This document shows, one piece after another, positions 9,057 to 22,374 of a stretch of DNA of 64,000 nt; within the stretch, counting starts at the first letter, position 1, and the number at the start of each line of letters is the position of its first letter. The position numbers and the translations under genes were made by a program. The DNA is taken from contig NZ_JNYY01000003.1 in assembly GCF_000716785.1 (NCBI RefSeq), positions 186,001-250,000 of the forward strand, in the 5' to 3' direction. The notes below the pieces were generated by a model, which had not been told where the DNA came from, did not search any database, and saw nothing but the letters and a program-made list of their open reading frames with translations. Source of the stretch: Amycolatopsis vancoresmycina. GTDB lineage: Bacteria; Actinomycetota; Actinomycetes; Mycobacteriales; Pseudonocardiaceae.

Positions 9057-9440
9057 ATGGCTGGAGGCGGCAAAGTGACCGAGACCACACTCGAGCAGGC
9101 CTGCCCGATCGCCCCGGTGGTGGACATCGTGTTCAGCCGCTGGACGACCCCGATCCTGTGGGCCCTGCACGAGTACGGCCGCCAGCGGTTCGTCGAGCTG
9201 CAGCGCCGCATCACGACGATCACGCCGAAGGTCCTGACCCAGCGCCTGCGGCAGCTGGAGCGCGACGGCCTGGTGGTGCGGACGTACCACGCCGAGGTGC
9301 CGCCGCGGGTGGAGTACGAGATCAGCGAGCTGGGCCGCAGCCTCGGGCCGTTGTTCGCGTCCCTGTCCGAGTGGTCGGCCAACCTGGAGAGGGTCGACGC
9401 GGCCCGGCGCAGCTACGACGAACGCAGCTCGGCCAGGTAG
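9057..9440 (+). CDS. HxlR/DUF24 family winged-helix transcriptional regulator
   Basis: A 127-residue regulator. It has the family core: a Cys near the N terminus (EQACPIAP, often the redox or electrophile sensor Cys), the helix RWTTPILWAL, the recognition segment TPKVLTQRLRQLERDGLV and the wing VEYEISELG. The ATG at 9057 has an AGAGGAAAG site. It is divergent from the NmrA-hydrolase pair and most likely controls it; the lone Cys suggests sensing of quinones or reactive aldehydes, as in YodB/HypR-type members. Its stop lies 7 bp from the convergent pentapeptide gene. Confidence 0.92.
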   Translation: MAGGGKVTETTLEQACPIAPVVDIVFSRWTTPILWALHEYGRQRFVELQRRITTITPKVLTQRLRQLERDGLVVRTYHAEVPPRVEYEISELGRSLGPLFASLSEWSANLERVDAARRSYDERSSAR

Positions 9441-9447
9441 CCCGCGG

Positions 9448-11334
9448 CTACCGTTTGACGCGGGCGCGGATCGCCAAGGCCGCGAGGGCGAGGAGCACCG
9501 GCCCGAAGAACCGCGCGACCATGACCACCCAGGTGCCCGCCGTGGTGAGTTTCTGACCGGCGTCCCGGAACACGACGGCACCGAGGGCGATGCGAGTGGC
9601 GTCGCCGGCCCGGCTCCAGGTCCACCGTTGCCCGGCGGGCGGCAGCTGAGCGGGGAGATCGACGGTAGTCGTCACCGTCCGGCCCGGGGCCGTGGTCGTC
9701 GTCGACTGCGCGGCCGGACCGGGGCCGGGTAGTCCGAACCCGATCAGCAGGGCGGTGGCGACGGCTATCAGGAGCAGGAGTGCCGCCAGCGCTCTTGAGG
9801 CGCGCTGACCGTATCCGGAGACCAGCCAGTAGGTCCACAGGATGGTTTTTTCGACGCGGGAAGCGGTGCTGCCGTGGCGTCGCGCTTCTTGTTCGCCGTA
9901 GTAGAAGTCACCGGCTCCGGCTTCGTTCTTTCCGTCTTCCAGGGCTTTTCTGAGTGAGCGGTAGACCGCTGCCAGGCGTTCGGCGCTCACCTCATCGGGC
10001 GGGAAGCCACGCCCGTCCCAGGGGGCGGAATTCTGCCACCCGGCTTGCGGCCGGCGTTCGGCGCGCCAGAGATGTTCTTCGAAAAGCACCTGCCGTGAGG
10101 TGCGCCATCTGCCGGCCGGGGGCTTCCGGAACGGGCTCAAGCCGTCGATGCGGAGTTTGTCGAGGTGGTGTGCGCCCGCGAACCGGCACCACTGGAGGTC
10201 GACGTCGGAGAGTGCCAGCTCGCTGACATCAGTGCTGCGCAGGGACATCAGCACCGGCCGGTGATCGATATACGGGTGGTAGTCGTCGACCGAGAAGCCG
10301 GTGGAGGACGTGGAGAGTGAAGAGGCGGAACCGAAGAACGCCTCGGCGAGGTCCACGCGGCTGCGCCTGACGCGGAGCTCGGCTCCGCCGGTGAACCGCG
10401 TGCCGACGCACGACAGGTATGTCGGCGCTGCCTCGATGGCCACGGGGTTCTTGAACGTCGCCCGATTCATGCTGACGCGGTCGCCCCGCAGCGGTCCCAA
10501 TCGCTGGAGATCTTCGAATGTCGCGTTGTCGAAGCTGAGGCGAGTGGCTTCGACGTCGCCGAAATGTGCGCCCTTGACGAAAGTTGCTTCCGCGAAGGTT
10601 GCGCTCGTGAACTTTGTGTCGCCGAAGTGGATGTCTCGGGTGAAAACCGCTCCTGTGAAATCGCCATGCTCGATTTTCGACTCGTCGAAGTAGGTGTGGT
10701 CTTTGAATGTTACGTCGAAGAACTGAGTGAAGCCGGGGAAGGTGGAGTTGTTGAAGTATACCCTGCCCTCGAACGCTGTTCCGTTGAAGATCACGTCATC
10801 GGTGAACGCGATCTTGTTGAAGTAGGTGTTTCCCAGGAATCTTGCGTCGGTAAAGTCGGCTTCTCTGGCGAAGGCCAATTCGTCGTCGGTGCCGAAAAAA
10901 TGGACGTCGCCCAGGAATGTCGCGCCAGCGAGGTAAAGTCTCCTGGTGGATGAAGTGCCGTCGAAGTAGGTGTTGCCCGCGAAGGCGGTGCCGATGCAGT
11001 AGAGGTCGCCCTCGTTGGCGTTGGTCCACCGGATATGGGTGTCGCCGGTGAACGTCCCGGCCGACACGTTGATCTCCTGGCGCGTTCCTGCCGCTTGGCC
11101 GCCCTCGGAGGTGGCGGTCAGGTTGGTGACGACACGTTCCAGATAAGCCTCGGCGAGCGGTCTCCGGCGGGAAGCTCTGTCCCCGTCCCGGCTGAGCTGT
11201 TCGATGTGTCCCTCGAGCTCGGCGCGGGTCAGGTGTCGCAGGCAGCGGTCCATCCCGCGAACCCGGACCCCGGCACACCGCTCGTCCGGAGCGGAGTGCT
11301 CGACGCAGGGTTCCCAGCCGCCCTTGATCACCAT
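9448..11334 (-). CDS. Pentapeptide-repeat protein with C-terminal membrane segments
   Basis: About 628 residues. The N terminus has short Cys/His elements (CVEH, ERCAG, CLRHL). Roughly residues 110-330 are built of aromatic-rich five-residue repeats of the type TFxGDTxF, TAFAGNTYF, TAFEGRVYF, the quadrilateral beta-helix pattern. The C terminus has two hydrophobic helices (ALAALLLLIAVATALLIGF and VMVARFFGPVLLALAALAI) separated by a Thr-rich extracytoplasmic loop. The start at 11334 is chosen because the longer frame runs back through the tRNA-Pro gene. Base composition in the repeat part is visibly less GC-rich than its neighbours, suggesting acquisition or relaxed codon use. Function unknown. 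Confidence 0.8.
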   Translation of the reverse strand: MVIKGGWEPCVEHSAPDERCAGVRVRGMDRCLRHLTRAELEGHIEQLSRDGDRASRRRPLAEAYLERVVTNLTATSEGGQAAGTRQEINVSAGTFTGDTHIRWTNANEGDLYCIGTAFAGNTYFDGTSSTRRLYLAGATFLGDVHFFGTDDELAFAREADFTDARFLGNTYFNKIAFTDDVIFNGTAFEGRVYFNNSTFPGFTQFFDVTFKDHTYFDESKIEHGDFTGAVFTRDIHFGDTKFTSATFAEATFVKGAHFGDVEATRLSFDNATFEDLQRLGPLRGDRVSMNRATFKNPVAIEAAPTYLSCVGTRFTGGAELRVRRSRVDLAEAFFGSASSLSTSSTGFSVDDYHPYIDHRPVLMSLRSTDVSELALSDVDLQWCRFAGAHHLDKLRIDGLSPFRKPPAGRWRTSRQVLFEEHLWRAERRPQAGWQNSAPWDGRGFPPDEVSAERLAAVYRSLRKALEDGKNEAGAGDFYYGEQEARRHGSTASRVEKTILWTYWLVSGYGQRASRALAALLLLIAVATALLIGFGLPGPGPAAQSTTTTAPGRTVTTTVDLPAQLPPAGQRWTWSRAGDATRIALGAVVFRDAGQKLTTAGTWVVMVARFFGPVLLALAALAIRARVKR

Positions 11335-11402
11335 GCCCCCAGGGGCCCGCCTGGGCGGCGGGCGCTGCCTTGGCCGGGGACAGCGTCCCTGGCCAAGCTG
11401 AG

Positions 11403-11476
11403 TCGGGATGACAGGATTTGAACCTGCGACCCTCCGCTCCCAAAGCGGATGCGCTACCAAGCTGCGCCACATCCCG
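11403..11476 (-). tRNA. tRNA-Pro (anticodon TGG)
   Basis: The minus strand folds as a cloverleaf with acceptor CGGGATG/CATCCCG, anticodon loop TTTGGGA and T-arm GGTTCAAATCC; discriminator A, no encoded CCA. A CACACCCCC/GGGGGTGTG inverted repeat lies 2-21 bp upstream of its 5' end (11478-11497). Confidence 0.97.
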
Positions 11477-11581
11477 GCACACCCCCAGGGGGGTGTGTGA
11501 TCAGCCTAGCGGGTCACGCTAAGCTAGCGACGCACCCGGGTACCTCCGGGGGCAACGCGGGTGTAGCTCAATGGTAGAGCC

Positions 11582-16276
<4,695 letters not shown>

Positions 16277-16415
16277 GTGTGCCGACCCTCTCCACCACGC
16301 ATGCGCCAGCCATGGTCGTCGACCCAGCGTGCCATGCTTCGCCCTACACTTCGAGCCAGCCCGCCCGCTCACGCGGTAGCCGTGCGACAGCAGTCCGGAG
16401 GCAGGAGGTCCGTGC

Positions 16416-17969
16416 ATGGTGTCACGTCCGGCCCCGGCCTCGACGGCCCTGCCGCCGATGCCCGGTGACGGCGGGCCGCCTGGCATCGACGCCTTCGCGC
16501 GGGCGGCCCTCGAAGACGTCCGCGACGCGGTGTTCCTGCAGGACACCGCGGGTGTGGTGCGCTGGGCGAACCCGGCGGCGCGGGCGCTGGCCGGCGACGC
16601 CGGGCCGCAGCTGCATTCGTCGACGGAAATGTCAGGCCACGTCGAACTGGCCGGACACCGGCGTCCGGCGCGGATCCGGGCCCTGCCCGGCGGCTGGCAC
16701 GCCTGGACCGTCTCCGCGGAGGACGTCCCGCAGCGGCACGTCGGCGAGTTCCTGGCCGAGGCCGGGCCCCGGCTGGCCGCCGCGCGCGGACGGCACGGCA
16801 CCGCGCGGGTGATCGCCGAGCTGGCCGCGTCCGCGCTGGCCGAGACCGTGTTCGTGCTGCTGCCGACCACCCGCGGCCGGTGGGAGTGGTGGAGCTGCGA
16901 GCGCCCCGCCGCGCCGGGCCACGGCCGGATCCGGCGGGTCCCCGCGCAGACCGCGCCGGTGCTGGCGGCGACGTTCGGCGCCGCCGGGCCGCCCCGGCCG
17001 GCCCCGCTGCCCGCGGCCGAGGTCGCCACCCTGCCGTCGGTCGTCGCCGACCGGTTCGCCGGGCACGCCGACGTCTCGGTCGTCTCGCTCGGGCCGAGCG
17101 CGAGCGCGGGCGTCACCGGCGCGCTGCTGCTGGGCCGCCGCGGCGACCCGGAGTTCGGCGCCGAGCAGGCGCGCGCCGTGGCGGAGTTCGCGCACGCGGC
17201 CGGCACGGCGCTCGCCAACGCCCAGCGCTACGCCCGCCAGGAGGAGGCGACCCGCGGCCTGGAGACGACGCTGCGCCCGCTCGACCCGCCGGAGCTCGAC
17301 GGGGCCCGGTTCGAAACCTGGTACGAGCCGGCGGGCGGGGTCCTCGCGGTCGGCGGCGACTTCTTCGACGTCCTGCCCCACGACGACGGCAGCGCGTTCC
17401 TGGTGCTCGGCGACGTCTGCGGCAAGGGCCCGGAGGCCGCCGCGCTCACCGGCCGGGTCCGGCACGCGCTGACCGCGCTCGCCATGGTCGAACGCGACGG
17501 CCGCACGCTGCTGCGCCTGCTCAATGAACTGCTCATCGCCGGCGGCAGCAGCCGGTTCGCCACCTTGGTGCTCGGCACGGCCCGGCCGTCGGACGGCGGT
17601 GTCGGCCTGACGCTGGCCTCGGGCGGCCACCCGGCGCCGCTGATCGTCCGGCGCTCGGGCGTGGTCGAAGAGGTCACGGTGCCGGGCACGCTGGTCGGCA
17701 TCTCGCCGCAGGCCCGGTTCGCCGAGGCCGAGGTGCGGCTGGAGCGCGGCGACGTCTGCCTGCTGTACACCGACGGCATCACCGAGGCCCGCAACCGCCA
17801 CGACCCGACGGAACTCTTCGGAGACGACCGGTTGCGCGCTGTGCTCGCGGCGGCGGCGGGGGAGCCTGCTCGTGAGGTCGTGCGGCGGCTGCGTCAGGCG
17901 GTGCGGGACTGGCTCGGCAACTCGGCACATGACGATATCGCTGTGCTCGCCATCGAATGTGAAGACTGA
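16416..17969 (+). CDS. PAS-GAF-SpoIIE protein phosphatase (PP2C family)
   Basis: A 517-residue signalling phosphatase. The first third is PAS-like (DAVFLQDTAGVVRWANPAARAL); a weak GAF region follows (about 130-275). The C-terminal 240 residues are a SpoIIE/PPM catalytic domain with GGDFFDV, LGDVCGKGPEAA, LASGGHPAP, LLYTDGITEA and AHDDIAVLAI, i.e. the Asp ligands for Mn/Mg are present. Such RsbU/RsbP-like enzymes dephosphorylate anti-sigma antagonists and so release stress sigma factors. AGGAGG at 16403-16408 precedes the ATG. It diverges from the hybrid kinase, and the next gene downstream has a stress-sigma-type promoter, which fits a stress role. Confidence 0.93.
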   Translation: MVSRPAPASTALPPMPGDGGPPGIDAFARAALEDVRDAVFLQDTAGVVRWANPAARALAGDAGPQLHSSTEMSGHVELAGHRRPARIRALPGGWHAWTVSAEDVPQRHVGEFLAEAGPRLAAARGRHGTARVIAELAASALAETVFVLLPTTRGRWEWWSCERPAAPGHGRIRRVPAQTAPVLAATFGAAGPPRPAPLPAAEVATLPSVVADRFAGHADVSVVSLGPSASAGVTGALLLGRRGDPEFGAEQARAVAEFAHAAGTALANAQRYARQEEATRGLETTLRPLDPPELDGARFETWYEPAGGVLAVGGDFFDVLPHDDGSAFLVLGDVCGKGPEAAALTGRVRHALTALAMVERDGRTLLRLLNELLIAGGSSRFATLVLGTARPSDGGVGLTLASGGHPAPLIVRRSGVVEEVTVPGTLVGISPQARFAEAEVRLERGDVCLLYTDGITEARNRHDPTELFGDDRLRAVLAAAAGEPAREVVRRLRQAVRDWLGNSAHDDIAVLAIECED

Positions 17970-17992
17970 TTGCACTGTCCATTGAGGACTTG

Positions 17993-18024
17993 GTTTGACC
18001 CATGGGTGAGGGGGTAATTACCCC
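17993..18024 (+). promoter_or_regulatory. Stress-sigma (SigB/SigF-type) promoter with embedded palindrome
   Basis: GTTT at 17993-17996 and GGGTAA at 18012-18017, 15 nt apart, match the GTTT-N14/15-GGGTA pattern of actinobacterial SigB/SigF promoters. The -10 element lies inside a perfect 14-bp palindrome, GGGGTAATTACCCC (18011-18024), which could also bind a repressor. Confidence 0.65.
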
Positions 18025-18056
18025 GGTGCATTCAGTTTTTCCGACGGAGGAGCCCC

Positions 18057-18599
18057 ATGGCGAACGCACTGCAAGGACGCCGGGTCGCGATCCTGGCCGC
18101 GGACGGCGTCGAACAGGTCGAGCTGGAGAAGCCGCGCCAGGCCGTCCTCGACGAGGGCGCGACGGTCGAGCTGGTGTCCCTGGACACCGGTGAAATCCAG
18201 GCGATGAACGGCGACATCGACAAGGGCGACCGGTTCGCGGTGGACCGGAAGGTCGCCGACGTCGAAATCGGCGATTTCGACGCGCTGCTACTGCCCGGCG
18301 GCACGATGAACCCCGACCACCTGCGCACGGACCCCGCCGCGGTCAAGTTCGCCGGCGACTTCGTGCGCGCCGGCAAGCCGGTCGGGGTAATCTGCCACGG
18401 TCCGTGGACGCTCGTCGAAGCGGATGTCGTGCGTGGCCGCACGCTGACGTCGTACCCGAGCGTCCGGACGGACCTGCGTAACGCCGGCGCCACGGTCGTC
18501 GACGAAGAGGTTGTAGTGGACAACGGACTGGTTTCCAGCCGCAATCCGGACGACCTGCCGGCCTTCTGCCAGGCGGTCGTGCGGGAGTTCGCGGGCTGA
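18057..18599 (+). CDS. PfpI/DJ-1 family stress protein
   Basis: A 180-residue member of the PfpI (type 1 glutamine amidotransferase-like) superfamily. The nucleophile elbow is VICHGPW with Cys113 followed by His114; the partner acidic residue is Glu19 in GVEQVELE; LLLPGG near residue 80 is the usual beta-strand-turn. Family members act as general stress proteins, glyoxalase-like or protein-repair enzymes, and some as proteases. The ATG has a strong CGGAGGAG site. The promoter just upstream looks like a stress-sigma target, and the SpoIIE phosphatase gene ends 87 bp before it. Confidence 0.93.
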   Translation: MANALQGRRVAILAADGVEQVELEKPRQAVLDEGATVELVSLDTGEIQAMNGDIDKGDRFAVDRKVADVEIGDFDALLLPGGTMNPDHLRTDPAAVKFAGDFVRAGKPVGVICHGPWTLVEADVVRGRTLTSYPSVRTDLRNAGATVVDEEVVVDNGLVSSRNPDDLPAFCQAVVREFAG

Positions 18600-18727
18600 C
18601 TGGCGTCCTTTGTGGACGTCACCCGTTCGTGTCTGTTAAGTCCCGCTTAAATGTGTTGGCGTTCGGCCTCGCCGCGGAGGACGCTGAGGGTGTGACCAGG
18701 ATCGCCCGTGGAGAGGAGGTGGACGCG

Positions 18728-18892
18728 ATGACTGTGCACGCAAGGCGCTACGGCCGCTGGTGCCGTGAACACTTCGACGCGATCGCCGCCGAGGGCGTTC
18801 CCGCACCCCGGGGCGGCGAGCCCGCCGAGCAGGCCCTGCCCGAACCCGAGCCGGAGCCCGTCCAACCGGTCGCCGACCAGCCCCGGCACTGA
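18728..18892 (+). CDS. Small hypothetical protein (54 aa)
   Basis: A short frame with a strong GAGGAGG site 7 nt before the ATG at 18728 and a hairpin terminator directly after its stop. The product begins MTVHARRYGRWCREHF and ends in a Pro/Glu-rich tail with PEPEPEP. I recognise no domain. A longer in-frame start at 18629 lacks a ribosome site. Confidence 0.6.
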   Translation: MTVHARRYGRWCREHFDAIAAEGVPAPRGGEPAEQALPEPEPEPVQPVADQPRH

Positions 18893-18900
18893 CGGAGAAA

Positions 18901-18934
18901 GGCCGCCCCCGACGCGATCGCGTCGGGGGCGGCC
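18901..18934. terminator. Strong bidirectional terminator hairpin
   Basis: A perfect 34-nt palindrome (15-17 bp GC stem around GATC) between convergent genes, with A residues before and TT after it. Confidence 0.85.
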
Positions 18935-18945
18935 TTCGTCGTGCG

Positions 18946-19356
18946 TCAGCGGTAGCTGCGCCGGTACCAGACCCGCCGCGGGCCGGGGATGCCGATGCGC
19001 GCGATGACGTCGGTCAGGATGGCGCCGATGACGAGCCACAGGACGGCGGCGAGGCCGTCGTTGAGGAACGTCCGCAGTCCCGCCGAGTCCGGCGTGAAGA
19101 GGTTCCGCAGGCCGAGCGAGACGCCGGCCGACCACTCCGTGATCAGGTGCGCGAAGCCGTTCGCCGAGTTCGCCCCGCCCAGCACCAGCACGATGTGCAC
19201 GGCCAGGACCAGCGCGAACACCGCGCAGACGAGGTGGATGAGGGCGTTGACCGTGCGCACGGCCCGGATGCGCGGGTGGGTGCGCTCCACGATCTCTTCG
19301 GTGGGTGCGGGCTCGTACGGCGTGCCGTACGGCTCCGGGGGCGGGGGATACGGCAT
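18946..19356 (-). CDS. Small membrane protein, unknown function
   Basis: A 136-residue protein. A Pro/Tyr-rich cytoplasmic N terminus (MPYPPPPEPYGTPYEP) precedes two hydrophobic segments, VCAVFALVLAVHIVLVL and DGLAAVLWLVIGAILT, split by about 45 residues. The topology recalls YggT-type proteins, but I see no decisive motif. The ATG at 19356 has an AAAGGAC site; an upstream extension in the same frame lacks one. It shares a terminator with the convergent small gene and is divergent from an HTH gene. Confidence 0.75.
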   Translation of the reverse strand: MPYPPPPEPYGTPYEPAPTEEIVERTHPRIRAVRTVNALIHLVCAVFALVLAVHIVLVLGGANSANGFAHLITEWSAGVSLGLRNLFTPDSAGLRTFLNDGLAAVLWLVIGAILTDVIARIGIPGPRRVWYRRSYR

Positions 19357-19509
19357 CGTCGGCGCCGTCCTTTCGACTGTCCGATGTGGACGTATCTGGG
19401 CAAAGCAATATGGCGGGAAGTACCCGTCACGCGGGTGAGCGAACCAGGTGTTCCGCAAACTTCCCTATTGAGCGAGGTGATAGGGTCGTTTGGGGAATCA
19501 GGGAGGGTC

Positions 19510-19935
19510 ATGCCGCAGGACGTCTTCTCCGTCGAGCAGGTCGCCGCGAAGCTCGGCCTGCACGTCCGGACGGTCCGGAACTACGTGCGCGACGGACGGC
19601 TGAAGGCGGTCCGGATCGGCAAGCAGTACCGGATCACCGCCGCCGACCTCGAGGAGTTCACCGGCCTGCCCCTCGCCGGCCGGCCCGCGGCGCCCGTGGC
19701 GGAGCTGTCGGCGGTCGTCGAGCTCACCGGCATCGACCGCACGGCGGCCGACCGATTGGCCACGATGGTGGTGGCGTCGGCGAACGGGCCTTGGGACGCG
19801 GGCGAGCGACCCCTGCGCGTGGAGACGATTCACGACGGCGAGCGCGCCACGATGAAGCTCATCGTGCTCGGCGACCTGGCCGCCGGGGCTGATCTGCTGC
19901 GCTGGGTCGCCTCGGTTGCGGAGAACTCGAGCTGA
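19510..19935 (+). CDS. Excisionase/MerR-type helix-turn-helix protein
   Basis: A 141-residue protein. Residues 5-50 form a HTH_17 (excisionase-family) domain: FSVEQVAAKLGLHVRTVRNY, DGRLKAVRIGKQYRI. The remaining 90 residues, containing VETIHDGERATMKLIVLGD, are a ligand-binding-like domain of unknown fold. No recombinase is nearby, so a role in phage excision is not supported; a stand-alone regulator is more likely. A GGGAGGG tract lies only 2 nt before the ATG, so the start may be a few codons off. Confidence 0.8.
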   Translation: MPQDVFSVEQVAAKLGLHVRTVRNYVRDGRLKAVRIGKQYRITAADLEEFTGLPLAGRPAAPVAELSAVVELTGIDRTAADRLATMVVASANGPWDAGERPLRVETIHDGERATMKLIVLGDLAAGADLLRWVASVAENSS

Positions 19936-20231
19936 CGGCGGTCCGCCGCCCTGGCTTGCGGGCGGCCGGAGTCCGGTGGCCTGCTGCGCCGGCCGAGCCG
20001 TCGGCGGCGGCCGCCTGGCGGTGAACCGTGGGCGGCCCGCGAAATCCACGGCCGATCGGCGGAACCCCGCCCCCACCGATCAGTTCTGAGCCGCCCGGCA
20101 CAGCTCCGGGCCCGTGGTGCGTTCCGGCACTTCGACCAGCGGAACCCGCCACCGGCCGCAGGGTGCTGAGCCGCGCGGCGCAACTCCGCCGGCCGTGGCA
20201 ACCCCCTTCCGCGCGGGACGTCCACGTGATC
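19936..20231. other. Intergenic region without recognised features
   Basis: About 296 bp of GC-rich sequence. I see no RNA gene, strong hairpin, repeat or convincing promoter; open frames here lack ribosome sites and typical codon use. Confidence 0.5.
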
Positions 20232-21329
20232 ATGAGAACTCCCCGGCGCGGTGCGCTGCTGGTGTCCGTCCTCGCCCTGCTGGCCGCGTTCGCCTCGCCC
20301 GCGACCGCCGGCACCGCCGTCCCGGCGGGCTTCCGGCCCGCGTCGACCAGCTGGACCGGGCCCGACACCGGCTATGTCCTCGGGTACTCGCCGTGCGGTG
20401 GGTCGTGGTGTCCCGCGCTGCTGGGCACCACCGACGGCGGGCAGCACTGGCGGCGGCTGGGTGCGCCCTCTCTGCCGCTGCCCGACAACCACAACCACGT
20501 GGCGCTCACCGTCGTCAGCGATCGGGTCGCGTACGTCAGCGACGGGGTCCACCTGCGCGCGACCCGTGACGGCGGTGCCAGTTGGCACCCGGTCAACCTG
20601 ATCGGTGCGCGGGAGCCGTTCTACCTCTCGAAGATCGCCGAAACCGGGGGCCGCGTCTTCGCCATGCTGACCACCTACGGCGAGGGCCGTGGCTCGACCC
20701 GGCTGTACTCGGGGCCCGCCGGCTCCCCGGTACTGCTGCCGGTGCCCGGGTTCGCCGTCACCGGCGGGCTCACCTACGGCGACCTGGCCGTCGGCGGCGG
20801 CCTGCAGGTCGCGCTCGGCGCGGACTACGGCACCGAAAACTACTGGACCTCGCGAGACGGCGTCCGGTTCACCCCGGCCGCTCCGCCGTGCCCCGGCGGG
20901 GAAGTCGCCTCGCTCGCCGGCGTCCGGGACCGGCAGGTCGTGGCCCTGTGCAGCAGCAGCCCCGGCACGCCGCAGCCCGGCTCGACCGAACGGCAGCTGC
21001 GGCACGCGCCGCAGCTCGGCGGGACGTTCAGCGGGACCGGCGCCGCGCCGTTCACCGGCATCAACCAGGGCTTCGCCGCTGCCTCGCCGGCGTCCGCGAC
21101 CGTCGCGGCCGTGGGCGGGGGTGTCGGGTTCCTGCACCACACCGCCGACGGCGGCCGCACCTGGACGACGCTCGCGCTGTCCGATCGCGGGCTCGCGCTC
21201 ACCGATCTCGACTTCCCCGGGCGCGGTACCGGCGTCGTCGTCGACGGCCAGCCGGACGCAGCCGGTGGCTCCGCCGTGTACCGGACCACGGACGGGGGAC
21301 ACACCTGGCGCGAACTGCCTTTCGGGTAG
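20232..21329 (+). CDS. Secreted Asp-box (BNR-like) beta-propeller protein
   Basis: A 365-residue exported protein with a Sec signal peptide (MRTPRRGALLVSVLALLAAF, cleavage after ATAG). Four Asp-box motifs of the SxDxGxTW type are spaced along the chain: TTDGGQHW, TRDGGASW, TADGGRTW and TTDGGHTW. These mark beta-propeller blades as in sialidases and YCF48-like proteins. I see no sialidase Arg triad or FRIP motif, so catalysis is not claimed. The ATG at 20232 is used; a GTG at 20226 is possible. Confidence 0.8.
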   Translation: MRTPRRGALLVSVLALLAAFASPATAGTAVPAGFRPASTSWTGPDTGYVLGYSPCGGSWCPALLGTTDGGQHWRRLGAPSLPLPDNHNHVALTVVSDRVAYVSDGVHLRATRDGGASWHPVNLIGAREPFYLSKIAETGGRVFAMLTTYGEGRGSTRLYSGPAGSPVLLPVPGFAVTGGLTYGDLAVGGGLQVALGADYGTENYWTSRDGVRFTPAAPPCPGGEVASLAGVRDRQVVALCSSSPGTPQPGSTERQLRHAPQLGGTFSGTGAAPFTGINQGFAAASPASATVAAVGGGVGFLHHTADGGRTWTTLALSDRGLALTDLDFPGRGTGVVVDGQPDAAGGSAVYRTTDGGHTWRELPFG

Positions 21330-21469
21330 TTCTCCCTGGCAGGTAAGGCCCTTCGGCCCGGTTCACTTGGTGCACCGCATGTCGTAGGCTGAGCACTGTC
21401 CGTTGCCGGACACGGCGGGCAAGCCCGGGCAGGGGCGGCGTCCGCCACCGACGAGTGGGAGAACAGCCG

Positions 21470-22309
21470 ATGACGCCTGGCGACCTGCGGTCCGGAACCG
21501 AGGGCGGTGCGGCCGCTCTCGATTTCAGCAAGGCGAGCCTGGCAAGACTGTCCGACGCACTGCTCGGGGGCCACGACCACTACGAGGTCGACCGCGAAGC
21601 GATGCGGCGGCTGCTGGCCATCGCGCCCGGCGCGCGCGCGATGGCGAAGGAACACCGGGACTGGCTGGTGCGCGCGGTGCGGTTCCTGGCCGGCAAACGC
21701 GGCATCGACCAGTTCCTCGACCTCGGCTCCGGCATGCCGACGGCGGAAAACACCCACGAGGTGGCGCAGCGGTACAACCCGGACGCGCAGGTCGTCTACG
21801 TCGACAACGACCCGGTCGTGCAGGTGCACGGCCGGGCGCTGCTCGAAGAGAACTACCTGACCCACGTGACGGGCGCCGACCTGACGCGCCCGGCCGACAC
21901 CCTCGGCGACGAGGTCGTCAAGGAGTACCTCGACTTCACCCGTCCGGTGGCGCTGATCCTCACTTCGATCATTCACCACATCGACGACTACGACCGCGCA
22001 CGGGCGATCGTCGCGGAGTACGTGGCCGCGCTCGCACCCGGGTCGTACCTGCTGCTCACGCACAACTTCGACCCGGAAGAGGACTCCCCGCGCCAGGAGC
22101 TGGCGCGGCTGCTGGAGACCAGCTTCCAGGGCACCGGGCTGGGCAGCGTGTACCGCACGCGCGAGCAGATCGCCGGGTTCTTCGAAGGCACCGAGCTGCT
22201 GCGGCCGGGGCTGGTCTACCTGCACGAGTGGTGGCCGGACGGCCCCCGCCTGCACCAGCTGGGCGAGCTGAACTTCCTGACCCTCGGCGGCGTCGCCCGC
22301 AAGCAGTGA
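21470..22309 (+). CDS. SAM-dependent methyltransferase, DUF574/Methyltransf_19 family
   Basis: A 279-residue protein with the actinomycete-specific family signature: FSKASLARLSDALLGGHDHY at the N terminus (usually written YDALLGGKDNF-like), QFLDLGSGMPT as motif I, VVYVDNDPVV as the acidic loop after strand 2, and LILTSIIHHIDD as motif IV. The ATG at 21470 follows GGGAGAA by 8 nt. Substrates of the family are unknown. A large palindrome of the dispersed family follows the stop. Confidence 0.9.
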   Translation: MTPGDLRSGTEGGAAALDFSKASLARLSDALLGGHDHYEVDREAMRRLLAIAPGARAMAKEHRDWLVRAVRFLAGKRGIDQFLDLGSGMPTAENTHEVAQRYNPDAQVVYVDNDPVVQVHGRALLEENYLTHVTGADLTRPADTLGDEVVKEYLDFTRPVALILTSIIHHIDDYDRARAIVAEYVAALAPGSYLLLTHNFDPEEDSPRQELARLLETSFQGTGLGSVYRTREQIAGFFEGTELLRPGLVYLHEWWPDGPRLHQLGELNFLTLGGVARKQ

Positions 22310-22324
22310 GCCCTGCCGCGGCCC

Positions 22325-22370
22325 GTCGTGAGTGTTTAGGCGCGTTCTAACGCGCCTAAACACTCACGAC
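22325..22370. repeat. Dispersed perfect palindrome, copy 1 (22-bp arms)
   Basis: Perfect 22-bp arms around CT, between convergent genes, with 5' arm beginning GTCGTGAGTGTTTAGGCG. Copies at 36526-36571 and 50067-50114 differ at arm positions 11, 13 and 19, each time with the matching change in the other arm. It probably serves as a bidirectional terminator. Confidence 0.85.
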
Positions 22371-22374
22371 CGGG

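Noticed and set aside
11335..11472. N-terminal extension of the pentapeptide protein
   Set aside because: These codons are a translation of the tRNA-Pro gene and leader.
19510..19935. Phage excisionase
   Set aside because: The HTH_17 domain is shared with many stand-alone regulators, and no recombinase or att repeat lies nearby.
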